The position numbers and the translations under genes were made by a program. Positions 22,504 through 29,360 of a stretch of DNA of 64,000 nucleotides are shown here, in pieces (within the stretch, counting starts at the first letter, position 1; the number at the start of each line of letters is the position of its first letter). The stretch lies in contig NZ_JAEDAK010000001.1 in the NCBI RefSeq assembly GCF_016093275.1, positions 434,001 to 498,000 of the forward strand. The letters are read 5' to 3'. Under the pieces are notes generated by a model. That model was not told the DNA's origin. It worked only from the letters and a program-made list of their open reading frames with translations, and did not search any database. This DNA is from Inhella proteolytica. GTDB lineage: Bacteria; Pseudomonadota; Gammaproteobacteria; Burkholderiales; Burkholderiaceae_C.

Positions 22504-23076
22504 ATGCGCCCGCTCACCCTGGCCCTGCTGCTGGCCTGCACCCTGACCCTGGGTCTCTCCCCTGCAGCCCACGCGCATGAGCTGGAAGCCGACCGGCTGA
22601 CCCTGGTGCTGCGCCAGCCCCAGCACCTGAGCCTGCGCTTTCAGCTCAACCTGGTGGCCCTGCTGCACCGCAGCCTGGCCCCGCAGCAGCCGGCCGCCGA
22701 ATTCGCCCTGCAGATGGCCAGCCTGGAGCCCGCCGCCTTCGCGGCCCAGTGGCAGCGCGCGCAGGCCCGGGTGCAGCAGGGCACCCGCCTGGCCGGTGCG
22801 GACGGCCGCTGGCACCCCGCCAGCCAGTGGCAATGGCCCACGGCCGCCCAGGTGCAGGCGCAGGTGCAGCAGCAGCTCATGCAGGCCGTGGTGGCCCCGG
22901 ACGAACACGCCCACGGCGAGGCCCTGGAGGTCCAGGCCGAGTGGCTGGCCCCAAGCCCGCTGGAGCCGCTGAGCCTGCAGCTCCCCCCCGAACTGCCGCG
23001 CCTGCTGGTGGTGCACTACCAACCCCAGCAGCGCTGGGTGCGCCCTGAAGAGGGCCCGGCCCGCTTCCGCTTCTGA
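22504..23076 (+). CDS. Small secreted protein of unknown function
   Basis: The 190-residue product has a signal peptide (ALLLACTLTLGLSPAAHA) followed by HELEADRLTLVLRQPQHLSL, reminiscent of the first lines of HupE/UreJ-like and other exported proteins but without their membrane helices. The rest is Gln/Ala/Leu-rich and predicted mainly helical, with a proline-rich end. The start codon follows the stop of the YHYH gene with no spacer, so the two are made from one message. Function unknown; the His-rich mature N terminus could hold a metal, which is speculation. Confidence 0.7.
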   Translation: MRPLTLALLLACTLTLGLSPAAHAHELEADRLTLVLRQPQHLSLRFQLNLVALLHRSLAPQQPAAEFALQMASLEPAAFAAQWQRAQARVQQGTRLAGADGRWHPASQWQWPTAAQVQAQVQQQLMQAVVAPDEHAHGEALEVQAEWLAPSPLEPLSLQLPPELPRLLVVHYQPQQRWVRPEEGPARFRF

Positions 23077-23116
23077 GCCCCGACGGCTCCCGAGATTGCT
23101 CCCGAGACCGATCCCC

Positions 23117-24454
23117 ATGCGAAAAACCCTGCCCGCCCTCCTGCTTGCCAGTGCCCTCGCCAGCACCGTGGGGGCCACCGAGCCCCCGCCGCCGGATCGA
23201 CCGGAGCGCCCCGAGCGCACGGACCGCCGCGATCGACCGGATCGTCCCGATCGCCGCGACGACACCCAGCGCCCACCCCGCCCTGGCGCGCAGCGCTACT
23301 CGCTGCAGCAAGCCATGTCCGACCGCGCCCAGCTCCACACCATCGCCTTCAGCGGTCTGGCCTTCCTCACGGGCGATTTCGCCGCCGACACCTTCCTGCC
23401 GCCCGGCAAGGTGTCCGACTACTTCGGCTTCCAATCCCTGCGCGACACCGACGCCGTGCAGGGCGGCCACAGCCCGGCCTTCCTGACCCGCATCGCCTTC
23501 AACACCCTGGCCATCCTGAACCCCGCCCAGCGCGCCGAACTCATCCAGGCCGCCCAGGCCCAGCAGGCGGACGTGCGCCGCTTCGCGCTGCTGCGCCTGC
23601 CCCTCATCAAGGCCTTCCGCCAGACCCTGGAGCGCAGCGGCCCGGCGGCCAAGGCGCCGCTGAACCGCGCCGCCGTGCGCGCGCATTCCGCCGCGCTGTA
23701 CGAACTGGACGGCCGCATCGCCACCAAGCGCGCCGAGGCCATGGCCCGCGTGCTGCGCGGCCTGAACGCCGAGCAGCGCGCGCAGCTGGCCCGCCTGAAG
23801 TTCGGCGACTCCCGCACCTGGCCCGACGCCTTCGAGCCACCCGAGCGCCGCAGCCTGCCGCACGACATCGACGTGGCCCTGATGACCCACGCCAGCGAGC
23901 TCTTTGCCTGGCAGGGCGGCGGCCTGGACGCCGACACCTACTTCTGCCCCGAGCGCCACGCCATGTACTTCGGCGGCTTCGGCCTCAAGACCGCGCCCGC
24001 CCTGGGCAAGCAGGACTTCGCCATCAGCACCGCCCTGACCGGCGACGCCGGCGCCGACTTCCTGACCCTGCTCAACCCCACCCAGCGCGCCCTCATCGAG
24101 GCCCTGCCCGACCTGCAGCGCCCGCAGCTGCAGGAGATCGCCCAGCTGCGCCGCCAGATCGCCACCGAGCTGCGCCGCTTCCTGACCGGTGAGAAACCCG
24201 ACGCCGCGCAGATCCAGGCGCTCTCCCGCCGCTACGGCGAGCTGGACGGCGACCTGGCCTTCCTCTATGCCCAGGCCTTCGCCCAGGTGGGCCAGAGCCT
24301 GAGCCCGGCGCAGCGCAGCGCACTGATCCAACTGCGCGAGCGCAGCCCCCACGACCCGCGCGACCCCACGGGGCCATTCCTGTACGCGGCGCCGCTGGAT
24401 GCGGCGGGCTTGGCGGAGGCGGAGCGCACGCAGGGCTTTTTTGACGGGCGTTGA
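23117..24454 (+). CDS. Exported LxxxQ-repeat protein with internal duplication
   Basis: The 445-residue protein has a signal peptide, a Pro/Arg/Asp low-complexity segment (about 25-60), then two homologous halves. Motifs LNPAQR and LNAEQR (about 134 and 216) in the first half align with LNPTQR and LSPAQR (about 319 and 395) in the second; ADTFLPPGKVSDYFGF aligns with ADTYFCPERHAMYFGG. The LxxxQR motif recalls the LTxxQ motif of the periplasmic Spy/CpxP chaperones, but the protein is about three times longer, so the kinship is tentative. It is third in the operon, 40 bp after the preceding gene. Confidence 0.72.
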   Translation: MRKTLPALLLASALASTVGATEPPPPDRPERPERTDRRDRPDRPDRRDDTQRPPRPGAQRYSLQQAMSDRAQLHTIAFSGLAFLTGDFAADTFLPPGKVSDYFGFQSLRDTDAVQGGHSPAFLTRIAFNTLAILNPAQRAELIQAAQAQQADVRRFALLRLPLIKAFRQTLERSGPAAKAPLNRAAVRAHSAALYELDGRIATKRAEAMARVLRGLNAEQRAQLARLKFGDSRTWPDAFEPPERRSLPHDIDVALMTHASELFAWQGGGLDADTYFCPERHAMYFGGFGLKTAPALGKQDFAISTALTGDAGADFLTLLNPTQRALIEALPDLQRPQLQEIAQLRRQIATELRRFLTGEKPDAAQIQALSRRYGELDGDLAFLYAQAFAQVGQSLSPAQRSALIQLRERSPHDPRDPTGPFLYAAPLDAAGLAEAERTQGFFDGR

Positions 24455-24654
24455 ACGTTGGCGCCCGCATTGCGCTTTCAAGGGGGCGATCGAACGGAGG
24501 CGAACCCCGACAGGGCTGGTCCGCTTTGCCAAAGAATGCCTAGGCAACGCGAGAGCTGAGACACATGGACCCCAAGCCCTTGTTCGAAAACGCACACACA
24601 CCTGCGGGGCCGAGCGCCTCCAAGGACCGGATCGCCAGCGCAGGCAGCCATGCG

Positions 24655-25128
24655 ATGCAGCGCGGCGCCCATCTGAGCCCTTGCCGCCGCTACCGGTACG
24701 CCCTGTGGCGACGCTGGGGAGACGGACCGCACGCGATGTTCGTGGGCTTGAATCCGAGCACTGCTGACGAGACGGTCGACGACCCGACCATCCGGCGCTG
24801 CATCGCGTTTGCGCGGGCCTGGGGCTATGGCGCGCTGTGCATGGCGAACCTCTTTGCCTTCCGCGCCACCCGGCCAGCGGACATGCTGGCGCAGGAGGAC
24901 CCGGTGGGGCCCGAGAACGACGCCTACCTGCGGCGACTGGCGACCGAGGCAGGCGTGGTGGTCGCCGCGTGGGGCACGCGGGGCACCCACCGTGACCGGC
25001 ACACCGCCGTACGCGCCCTGCTGCCGCAACTGCATTACCTGCGACTCACCACGGACGGTCACCCTGGACACCCGCTGTACCTGCCTGCCGGCCTGCGGCC
25101 GGTGGCCTGGCGGCCTTCGAGTGAGTGA
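24655..25128 (+). CDS. DUF1643-domain protein
   Basis: The 157-residue cytoplasmic protein matches DUF1643: FSPCRRYRY-like start (here LSPCRRYRYALWRRW), MFVGLNPSTADE, DDPTIRRCIAFARAWGYG, NLFAFRATRP and a C-terminal HPLYLPA. Function of the family is unknown; it often lies in accessory regions. An earlier in-frame ATG at 24565 would add 30 residues without family similarity. The 24455-24654 region before it shows no other gene or clear promoter. Confidence 0.75.
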   Translation: MQRGAHLSPCRRYRYALWRRWGDGPHAMFVGLNPSTADETVDDPTIRRCIAFARAWGYGALCMANLFAFRATRPADMLAQEDPVGPENDAYLRRLATEAGVVVAAWGTRGTHRDRHTAVRALLPQLHYLRLTTDGHPGHPLYLPAGLRPVAWRPSSE

Positions 25129-25468
25129 AAGTGAGCGCCTCGCTCGGATCCAGGCGCAGCCGGGCCGAGCGTGCGCACTGGAGAAGAGCCGGCGCTGCGG
25201 CACGATGGCTTGTGGCTTCGCGCCCTGAGGGCAGCCCCTGCTGGGCACGGCGCACTGAGGCCAGCCAGCGCGGCGCAGGGTAGCGATCGGCCGATCGCGC
25301 GACCGACACCCGGCGCCGAGCGATACGCGACGCGCACGCCATTCGTGCGCAAGGAGCGACGGAGCCGGGACCCCTTGCACGGCGCCATGGCAGGCGTATG
25401 GGCCCGGGCCCGGGCCTCCCACGCAGGCGAGGCCACAAGCGCTCAGCCGAAGGCTGGCGTCTGGAGGT
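25129..25468. other. Gene-poor stretch with inverted repeats
   Basis: No convincing gene was found. Frames open here lack the codon pattern of the neighbours and any recognisable domain. The stretch holds a 16-bp perfect palindrome (25283-25298) and an inverted repeat GCGCACG-CCATT-CGTGCGC (25332-25350). The repeat could be a weak terminator for the DUF1643 gene, but no T-run follows. Confidence 0.4.
25283..25298. repeat. Perfect 16-bp palindrome
   Basis: GCGATCGGCCGATCGC is self-complementary over its full length. It lies 155 bp after the DUF1643 stop and 170 bp from the end of the small exported-protein gene. It does not match the CusR-like or GAAC dyads elsewhere in the window. Confidence 0.6.
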
Positions 25469-25810
25469 TCAGGGCGTGCCGCTGGCCGGAGCCCGGGGCC
25501 CGCGCGCCTTGGTGGGGCGCTGGGCCTGGGCACTGGCCTTGGCGGCCTCCAGACGCTGCTTGTCGGCCTCCAGACGCTGCTTGTCGGCCTGCAGCGCCGC
25601 GCGGTCGGCAGCCAGGGCGGCCTTGTTGCCAGCGGCCTTGTCAGCACGCAGGCGGGCCTTGTCAGCTTCCAGTTGCTGGCGGGCGGCTACCACGGCAGGG
25701 TCCGCACTCTTGGCGCTGCCGGGGCTGCTGACGGTCAGCAGCAGGGCAGCCAGGGCAAGGGCGGCCGGACCGGCCCGCAGAGGGCGTGCGGGGTGGCGCA
25801 AACAAGTCAT
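25469..25810 (-). CDS. Small exported Lys/Ala/Asp-rich coiled-coil protein
   Basis: The 113-residue product has a signal peptide (ALALAALLLTVSSPGSA) and a mature part made almost wholly of charged helical heptads (AARQQLEADKARLRADKAAG, then AALQADKQRLEADKQRL), with a short Pro/Arg-rich tail. A continuous amphipathic helix or coiled coil is expected. GGAGA precedes the ATG at 25810. It is divergent from the phosphoesterase operon and has its own CusR-like box. I do not recognise a family; a periplasmic or envelope-bound role is inferred. Confidence 0.7.
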   Translation of the reverse strand: MTCLRHPARPLRAGPAALALAALLLTVSSPGSAKSADPAVVAARQQLEADKARLRADKAAGNKAALAADRAALQADKQRLEADKQRLEAAKASAQAQRPTKARGPRAPASGTP

Positions 25811-25851
25811 GGTCAGTCTCCGGTATCGATGAGCGGGCGGGTGCTGGTGCC

Positions 25852-25894
25852 ATTGCAGCCCACCGCACACGGCGATGGATGACAGCGCTGTCAC
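25852..25894 (-). promoter_or_regulatory. CusR-like box and -10 for the small exported protein
   Basis: ATGACAGCGCTGTCAC (25879-25894) contains a 14-bp perfect palindrome. On the minus strand TGCAAT (plus positions 25852-25857) lies with its centre 32 bp from the dyad centre, as in the other two promoters. This predicts transcription from about 25845, 35 bases before the ATG at 25810. Confidence 0.55.
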
Positions 25895-25905
25895 CCAACC
25901 GCTGC

Positions 25906-25948
25906 ATGACGCGCTTGTCATGGGGCAACCGGGCGGGATTCCTAGCAT
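25906..25948 (+). promoter_or_regulatory. CusR-like box and -10 before the phosphoesterase operon
   Basis: ATGACGCGCTTGTCAT (25906-25921) is followed by CCTAGCATCG with TAGCAT at 25943-25948. Centre-to-centre distance is 32 bp, identical to the YHYH promoter, and the two share CTTGTCAT and TTCCTAGCATCG while the 17 bases between these strings differ. Predicted start is near 25955, 35 bases before the ATG at 25990. Confidence 0.68.
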
Positions 25949-25989
25949 CGGCTTCGATTTGGTGCCCCACAGGGCCCTCAAGGAAGTCC

Positions 25990-27747
25990 ATGCCGCGCCC
26001 GTCTTCTGCATCCTCCCAAGTTCCCACCTTCCCCGCCCGGACGCCGCGGACCCGTACGCATGCGATGGTGCTGGCCGCCGCGCTGGCGGTGCTGAACGGC
26101 TGCGGCGGCGGCGGGGCGAGCGGTAGCCTGGCACCCGCTCCTGCACCCGCGCCTGCTCCTGCACCCGCGCCTGCTCCTGCCCCCGCGCCTGCTCCTGCCC
26201 CCGCGCCTGCTCCCGCGCCTGCTCCCGCGCCTGCTCCTGCACCCGCGCCTGCTCCTGCCCCCGCGCCTGCTCCTGCCCCCGCGCCTGCTCCTGCCCCCGC
26301 GCCTGCTCCCGCGCCTGCTCCCGCGCCTGCTCCCGCGCCTGCTCCTGCACCCGCTCCCACGCCTGCGCCGCCCCCCGCGCCAGCCCCAACACCCGCCCCG
26401 CCCCCCGGCACCAGCAGCTTCCGCGGCAATGTGGTGCTGGGCTCGCCCACGGGCAGCAGCATCAAGCTCAATGTGTTTGCGCCGGACCAGGCCGGCACGG
26501 TGTGGCTGGTCTATGGCACGCGCTCGGGCCAGCTGGGCACGCAGACGCCGGCCCGCGCCCTGGTGGCCGGGCAGCCGCTGGAGATCGCGCTGGAGGGCCT
26601 GGCGCCCAACACGCGGCACTACTACCGCCTCTACTTCCAGCCCAGCAGCGGCACGGCCGGTGCGCCGGGGGACGAAGCCAGCTTCATGACCGCGCGACCG
26701 CCTGGCAGCAGCTTCACCTTCGCGTTGCAGGGCGACTCCCACCCCGAGCGGCTCAGAAGCCAGTTCGACCCGGACCTCTACACCCGCACCCTGCTCACCG
26801 CCGCGGCGGACCAGCCGGACTTCTACGTGCTGATGGGCGACGACTTCAGCGTGGACACGCTGGACCCGCTCACCATCACCCAGCCCAAGGTGCTGGAGCG
26901 CTACACGCTGCAGCGGCCCTACCTGGGGCTGATCGGCAAGCAGGCGCCGCTGTTCCTGGTGAACGGCAACCACGAACAGGCCGCCGGCTACCTGCTGGAC
27001 GGCACGCCCAACAACGTGGCGGTGTGGGCGCAGAACGCACGCAACAGCCTGTACGCGCAGCCGGCGCCGGACGGCTTCTACAGCGGCAACCCCACGCCGG
27101 TGCCGCACATCGGCCTGCTGCGCAACTACTTCGCCTGGAGCTGGGGGGACGCGCTGTTCGTGGTCATCGACCCCTACTGGCACTCCCCCGTGGCGGTGGA
27201 CAACGTGCTGGGCGACGGGACCAAGCGCAGCAATCTATGGGACGTGACCCATGGCGACGCGCAGTACCAATGGCTCAAGCGCACGCTGGAGGGCAGCACG
27301 GCCCGCTACAAGTTCGTGTTCGCCCACCACGTGATGGGCACCGGCCGCGGCGGCGTGGAACTGGCCAAGCTGTGGGAATGGGGCGGCGAAAGCGCCGGCG
27401 GGCAGTTCGACTTCCCGGTCAAACGCCCGAACTGGACGGAGCCCCTCCACCGCCTGATGGCGCGCACCGGCGTGACCATCTTCTTCCAGGGCCACGACCA
27501 CATCTGGGTGCGGCAGAAGCTGGACGGGGTGACCTACCAGACCGTCTCCGAGCCCGCCGACCCGAACTACACGCTCTGGAATGCCGACGCCTTCCAGAGC
27601 GGCGACAAGTTCCCCAACAGCGGCTACACCCGCGTGCGTGTAGCCCCCGAGGGCGTGCAGGTGGACTACGTGCGCAGCCTGCTGCAGCGCGACGAGAGCG
27701 CCACCCGCGTGCATGGATCCACCGTCTTCAGCTACCGCCTGCCATGA
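25990..27747 (+). CDS. Exported lipoprotein metallophosphoesterase 1 (Pro-Ala linker)
   Basis: The 585-residue product has an N-terminal export signal ending in a lipobox (AVLNGC, C38), a Pro-Ala linker (about 48-138), a purple-acid-phosphatase-like FN3 domain (about 142-232) and a calcineurin-like metallophosphoesterase domain with GDSHPE (248), MGDDF (282), NGNHE (325), FAHHVMG and GHDH (501). These supply the two-metal site. It would hydrolyse phosphate esters outside the inner membrane; substrate unknown. AGGA lies 5 bases before the ATG. It is the first of four paralogues, closest to the fourth (shared DDFSVD, AHHV and PNNVAVWAQ). ATGA overlap couples it to the next gene. Confidence 0.88.
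   Translation: MPRPSSASSQVPTFPARTPRTRTHAMVLAAALAVLNGCGGGGASGSLAPAPAPAPAPAPAPAPAPAPAPAPAPAPAPAPAPAPAPAPAPAPAPAPAPAPAPAPAPAPAPAPAPAPAPAPAPAPTPAPPPAPAPTPAPPPGTSSFRGNVVLGSPTGSSIKLNVFAPDQAGTVWLVYGTRSGQLGTQTPARALVAGQPLEIALEGLAPNTRHYYRLYFQPSSGTAGAPGDEASFMTARPPGSSFTFALQGDSHPERLRSQFDPDLYTRTLLTAAADQPDFYVLMGDDFSVDTLDPLTITQPKVLERYTLQRPYLGLIGKQAPLFLVNGNHEQAAGYLLDGTPNNVAVWAQNARNSLYAQPAPDGFYSGNPTPVPHIGLLRNYFAWSWGDALFVVIDPYWHSPVAVDNVLGDGTKRSNLWDVTHGDAQYQWLKRTLEGSTARYKFVFAHHVMGTGRGGVELAKLWEWGGESAGGQFDFPVKRPNWTEPLHRLMARTGVTIFFQGHDHIWVRQKLDGVTYQTVSEPADPNYTLWNADAFQSGDKFPNSGYTRVRVAPEGVQVDYVRSLLQRDESATRVHGSTVFSYRLP
26131..26405 (+). repeat. Pro-Ala coding tandem repeat in phosphoesterase 1
   Basis: About 270 bp of imperfect 12- and 18-bp units built from GCGCCTGCTCCTGC and CACCCGC encode an uninterrupted Ala-Pro linker. 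Third-base variants (CCT/CCC, GCT/GCG) occur in blocks, as expected from slippage and unequal exchange. Copy number probably differs between strains. Confidence 0.85.
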
Positions 27748-29360
27748 CGCCTTCTCACCCCCTGCGCGCCCTGGGCGCCACCACCTCCTTGTTGGCACTG
27801 CTGGCCTGTGGCGGTGGTGGCGGAGCACCGGCTCCTGCACCGGCTCCCGCACCGGCTCCTGCACCGGCTCCTGCACCGGCTCCCGCACCGGCTCCCGCAC
27901 CGGCTCCCGCACCGGCTCCCGCACCGGCTCCCGCACCGGCTCCCGCACCGGCTCCCGCACCGGCTCCCGCACCGGCTCCCGCACCGGCTCCCGCACCGGC
28001 ACCGTCCCCTGCCTTCGACGGCACTGTGCTCCTCGGCGCCCCTACGGGCAGCACCATCGTGTTGAAACTGCTCTCGGCCGCTCAGTCTGGACAGGTCAGC
28101 ATCGCCTACGGGCCGAGCGCAGGTGGGGCCACACAGCAAACGGCCGCTGTGGCGCTGCAAGCAGGGCAGCCGCTGGAACTCACGCTCTCTGGACTGACGC
28201 CCAATACCGAGTACCAGTACCGCGTGCACCTGCTGGCCACCGGTGCCACGGCCGCCACGCCGGGGCCCTTGGCGCGCTTCCAAACCGCGCGGCTTGCCGG
28301 CAATGCGTTTGTGTTCACGATCCAGGCCGATTCGCACCTGGATGAGAACTCCAGCCTGCCCGTCTACCAGCGCACGCTGGCCAACGTGCTGGCCGACCGC
28401 CCGGACTTCCACATCGACCTGGGCGACACCTTCATGACCGAGAAGCACAGCGACCCACTGGTGGCGCTGGTGGACGACGCCGACAGCCCCGAGGTGGTGA
28501 ACCGCCGCTACGTGTACGAGCGGGGCAACTTCGGCGCCATCAGCCACTCGGTGCCGCTGTTCCTGGTGAACGGCAACCACGAAGGCGAGCTGGGCTGGCT
28601 GAACCCGAGCAACAGCCCCAGCAACCTGCCCGTGTGGGCCACCCAGGCGCGCCAGCGCTACTTCGCCAACCCGCAGCCGGGCATCTTCTACCGCGGCGAC
28701 ACCCTGCCAGACCCTTTGGTGGGCGCCCGCGCCGCCTGGTACGCCTGGACCTGGGGCGATGCCCTGTTCGTGGTGCTGGACCCCTACTGGAACAGCCGCG
28801 CCCAGGCCAGCAAGGACGCCTGGAACCTGAGCCTGGGCGAGCGCCAGTACCGCTGGCTGGCCGACACCCTGGCCGGCAGCAGCGCGAAGTTCAAGTTCGT
28901 CTTCGTCCACAACCTGGTGGGCGGGCTGGACGGGCAGATGCGCGGCGGCGTCGAGGCCGCGCCCTTCTACGAGTGGGGCGGCAAGAACACCGACGGCAGC
29001 GAGGGCTTCGCCAGCCACCGCCCGGGCTGGGGCCTGCCCATCCACAGCCTGCTGGTGCAGCACAAGGTCTCGGCCGTGTTCCACGGGCACGATCACCTGT
29101 ACGTGAAGCAGGCGCTGGACGGCGTGGTCTACCAGGCCGTGCCGCAGCCCAGCGCGGCGAACTTCAGCAACGGCGCCACCCTGGCGCGGGACTACCACTA
29201 CAACACCGGCACCGTGCAGAGCAGCTCGGGCCATCTGCGCATCAGCGTGGGCCCGGGCGGCGTGACCAGCGAATACGTGCGCGCCTGGCTGCCGACGCAG
29301 GAAACTGCCACCCGTCGCAACGCCCAGGTGGACGACCGATGGACGCTTTCCGCACCCTGA
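27744..29360 (+). CDS. Exported lipoprotein metallophosphoesterase 2 (Pro-Ala linker)
   Basis: The 538-residue product has a lipoprotein signal (SLLALLAC, C22), a Pro-Ala linker (about 28-86), an FN3-like domain (about 90-185) and a metallophosphoesterase domain with ADSHLDEN (about 196), LGDTFM, NGNHE, FVHNLVGG and GHDH (about 448). The metal-ligand positions are kept, but the second histidine of the AHHV motif found in copies 1 and 4 is Asn. It starts on an ATGA overlap with copy 1 and overlaps copy 3 by 22 bp. Closest in the cluster to copy 3 (LGDTFM, VHQLVGG). Confidence 0.86.
   Translation: MTPSHPLRALGATTSLLALLACGGGGGAPAPAPAPAPAPAPAPAPAPAPAPAPAPAPAPAPAPAPAPAPAPAPAPAPAPAPAPAPAPSPAFDGTVLLGAPTGSTIVLKLLSAAQSGQVSIAYGPSAGGATQQTAAVALQAGQPLELTLSGLTPNTEYQYRVHLLATGATAATPGPLARFQTARLAGNAFVFTIQADSHLDENSSLPVYQRTLANVLADRPDFHIDLGDTFMTEKHSDPLVALVDDADSPEVVNRRYVYERGNFGAISHSVPLFLVNGNHEGELGWLNPSNSPSNLPVWATQARQRYFANPQPGIFYRGDTLPDPLVGARAAWYAWTWGDALFVVLDPYWNSRAQASKDAWNLSLGERQYRWLADTLAGSSAKFKFVFVHNLVGGLDGQMRGGVEAAPFYEWGGKNTDGSEGFASHRPGWGLPIHSLLVQHKVSAVFHGHDHLYVKQALDGVVYQAVPQPSAANFSNGATLARDYHYNTGTVQSSSGHLRISVGPGGVTSEYVRAWLPTQETATRRNAQVDDRWTLSAP
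27825..28000 (+). repeat. 12-bp Ala-Pro coding tandem repeat in phosphoesterase 2
   Basis: About 14 copies of the 12-bp unit GCACCGGCTCCY run head to tail and encode Ala-Pro-Ala-Pro. The copies are nearly identical, much more so than in the gene-1 array, which implies recent expansion. The unit size keeps the frame whatever the copy number. Confidence 0.9.

Noticed and set aside
18160-23265. A 1701-codon open frame on the minus strand, and similar long frames at 57080-61270 and 42-3239 on the plus strand
   Set aside because: They lie opposite genes with clear domains. Their products are rich in His, Arg, Gly, Gln and Ala and show no domain, as expected from antisense frames in GC-rich coding DNA.
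25879-25948. Reading the TGTCA elements as a PhoB (Pho) box, tempting beside phosphatase-like genes
   Set aside because: A Pho box needs direct TGTCA repeats 11 bp apart. Here the repeats are inverted (ATGAC...GTCAT), and the positions 11 bp up- and downstream of TTGTCAT do not match.
25662-26498. A minus-strand frame with a long Gly-Ala repeat opposite phosphoesterase 1, and the like at 27755-28057
   Set aside because: The Gly-Ala run is the complement of the Pro-Ala linker. The forward gene has a signal, linker and catalytic motifs, while the reverse frame has none.
26131-28000. A CRISPR-like or satellite array
   Set aside because: The units are 12-18 bp without spacers, lie within open frames and encode Ala-Pro.
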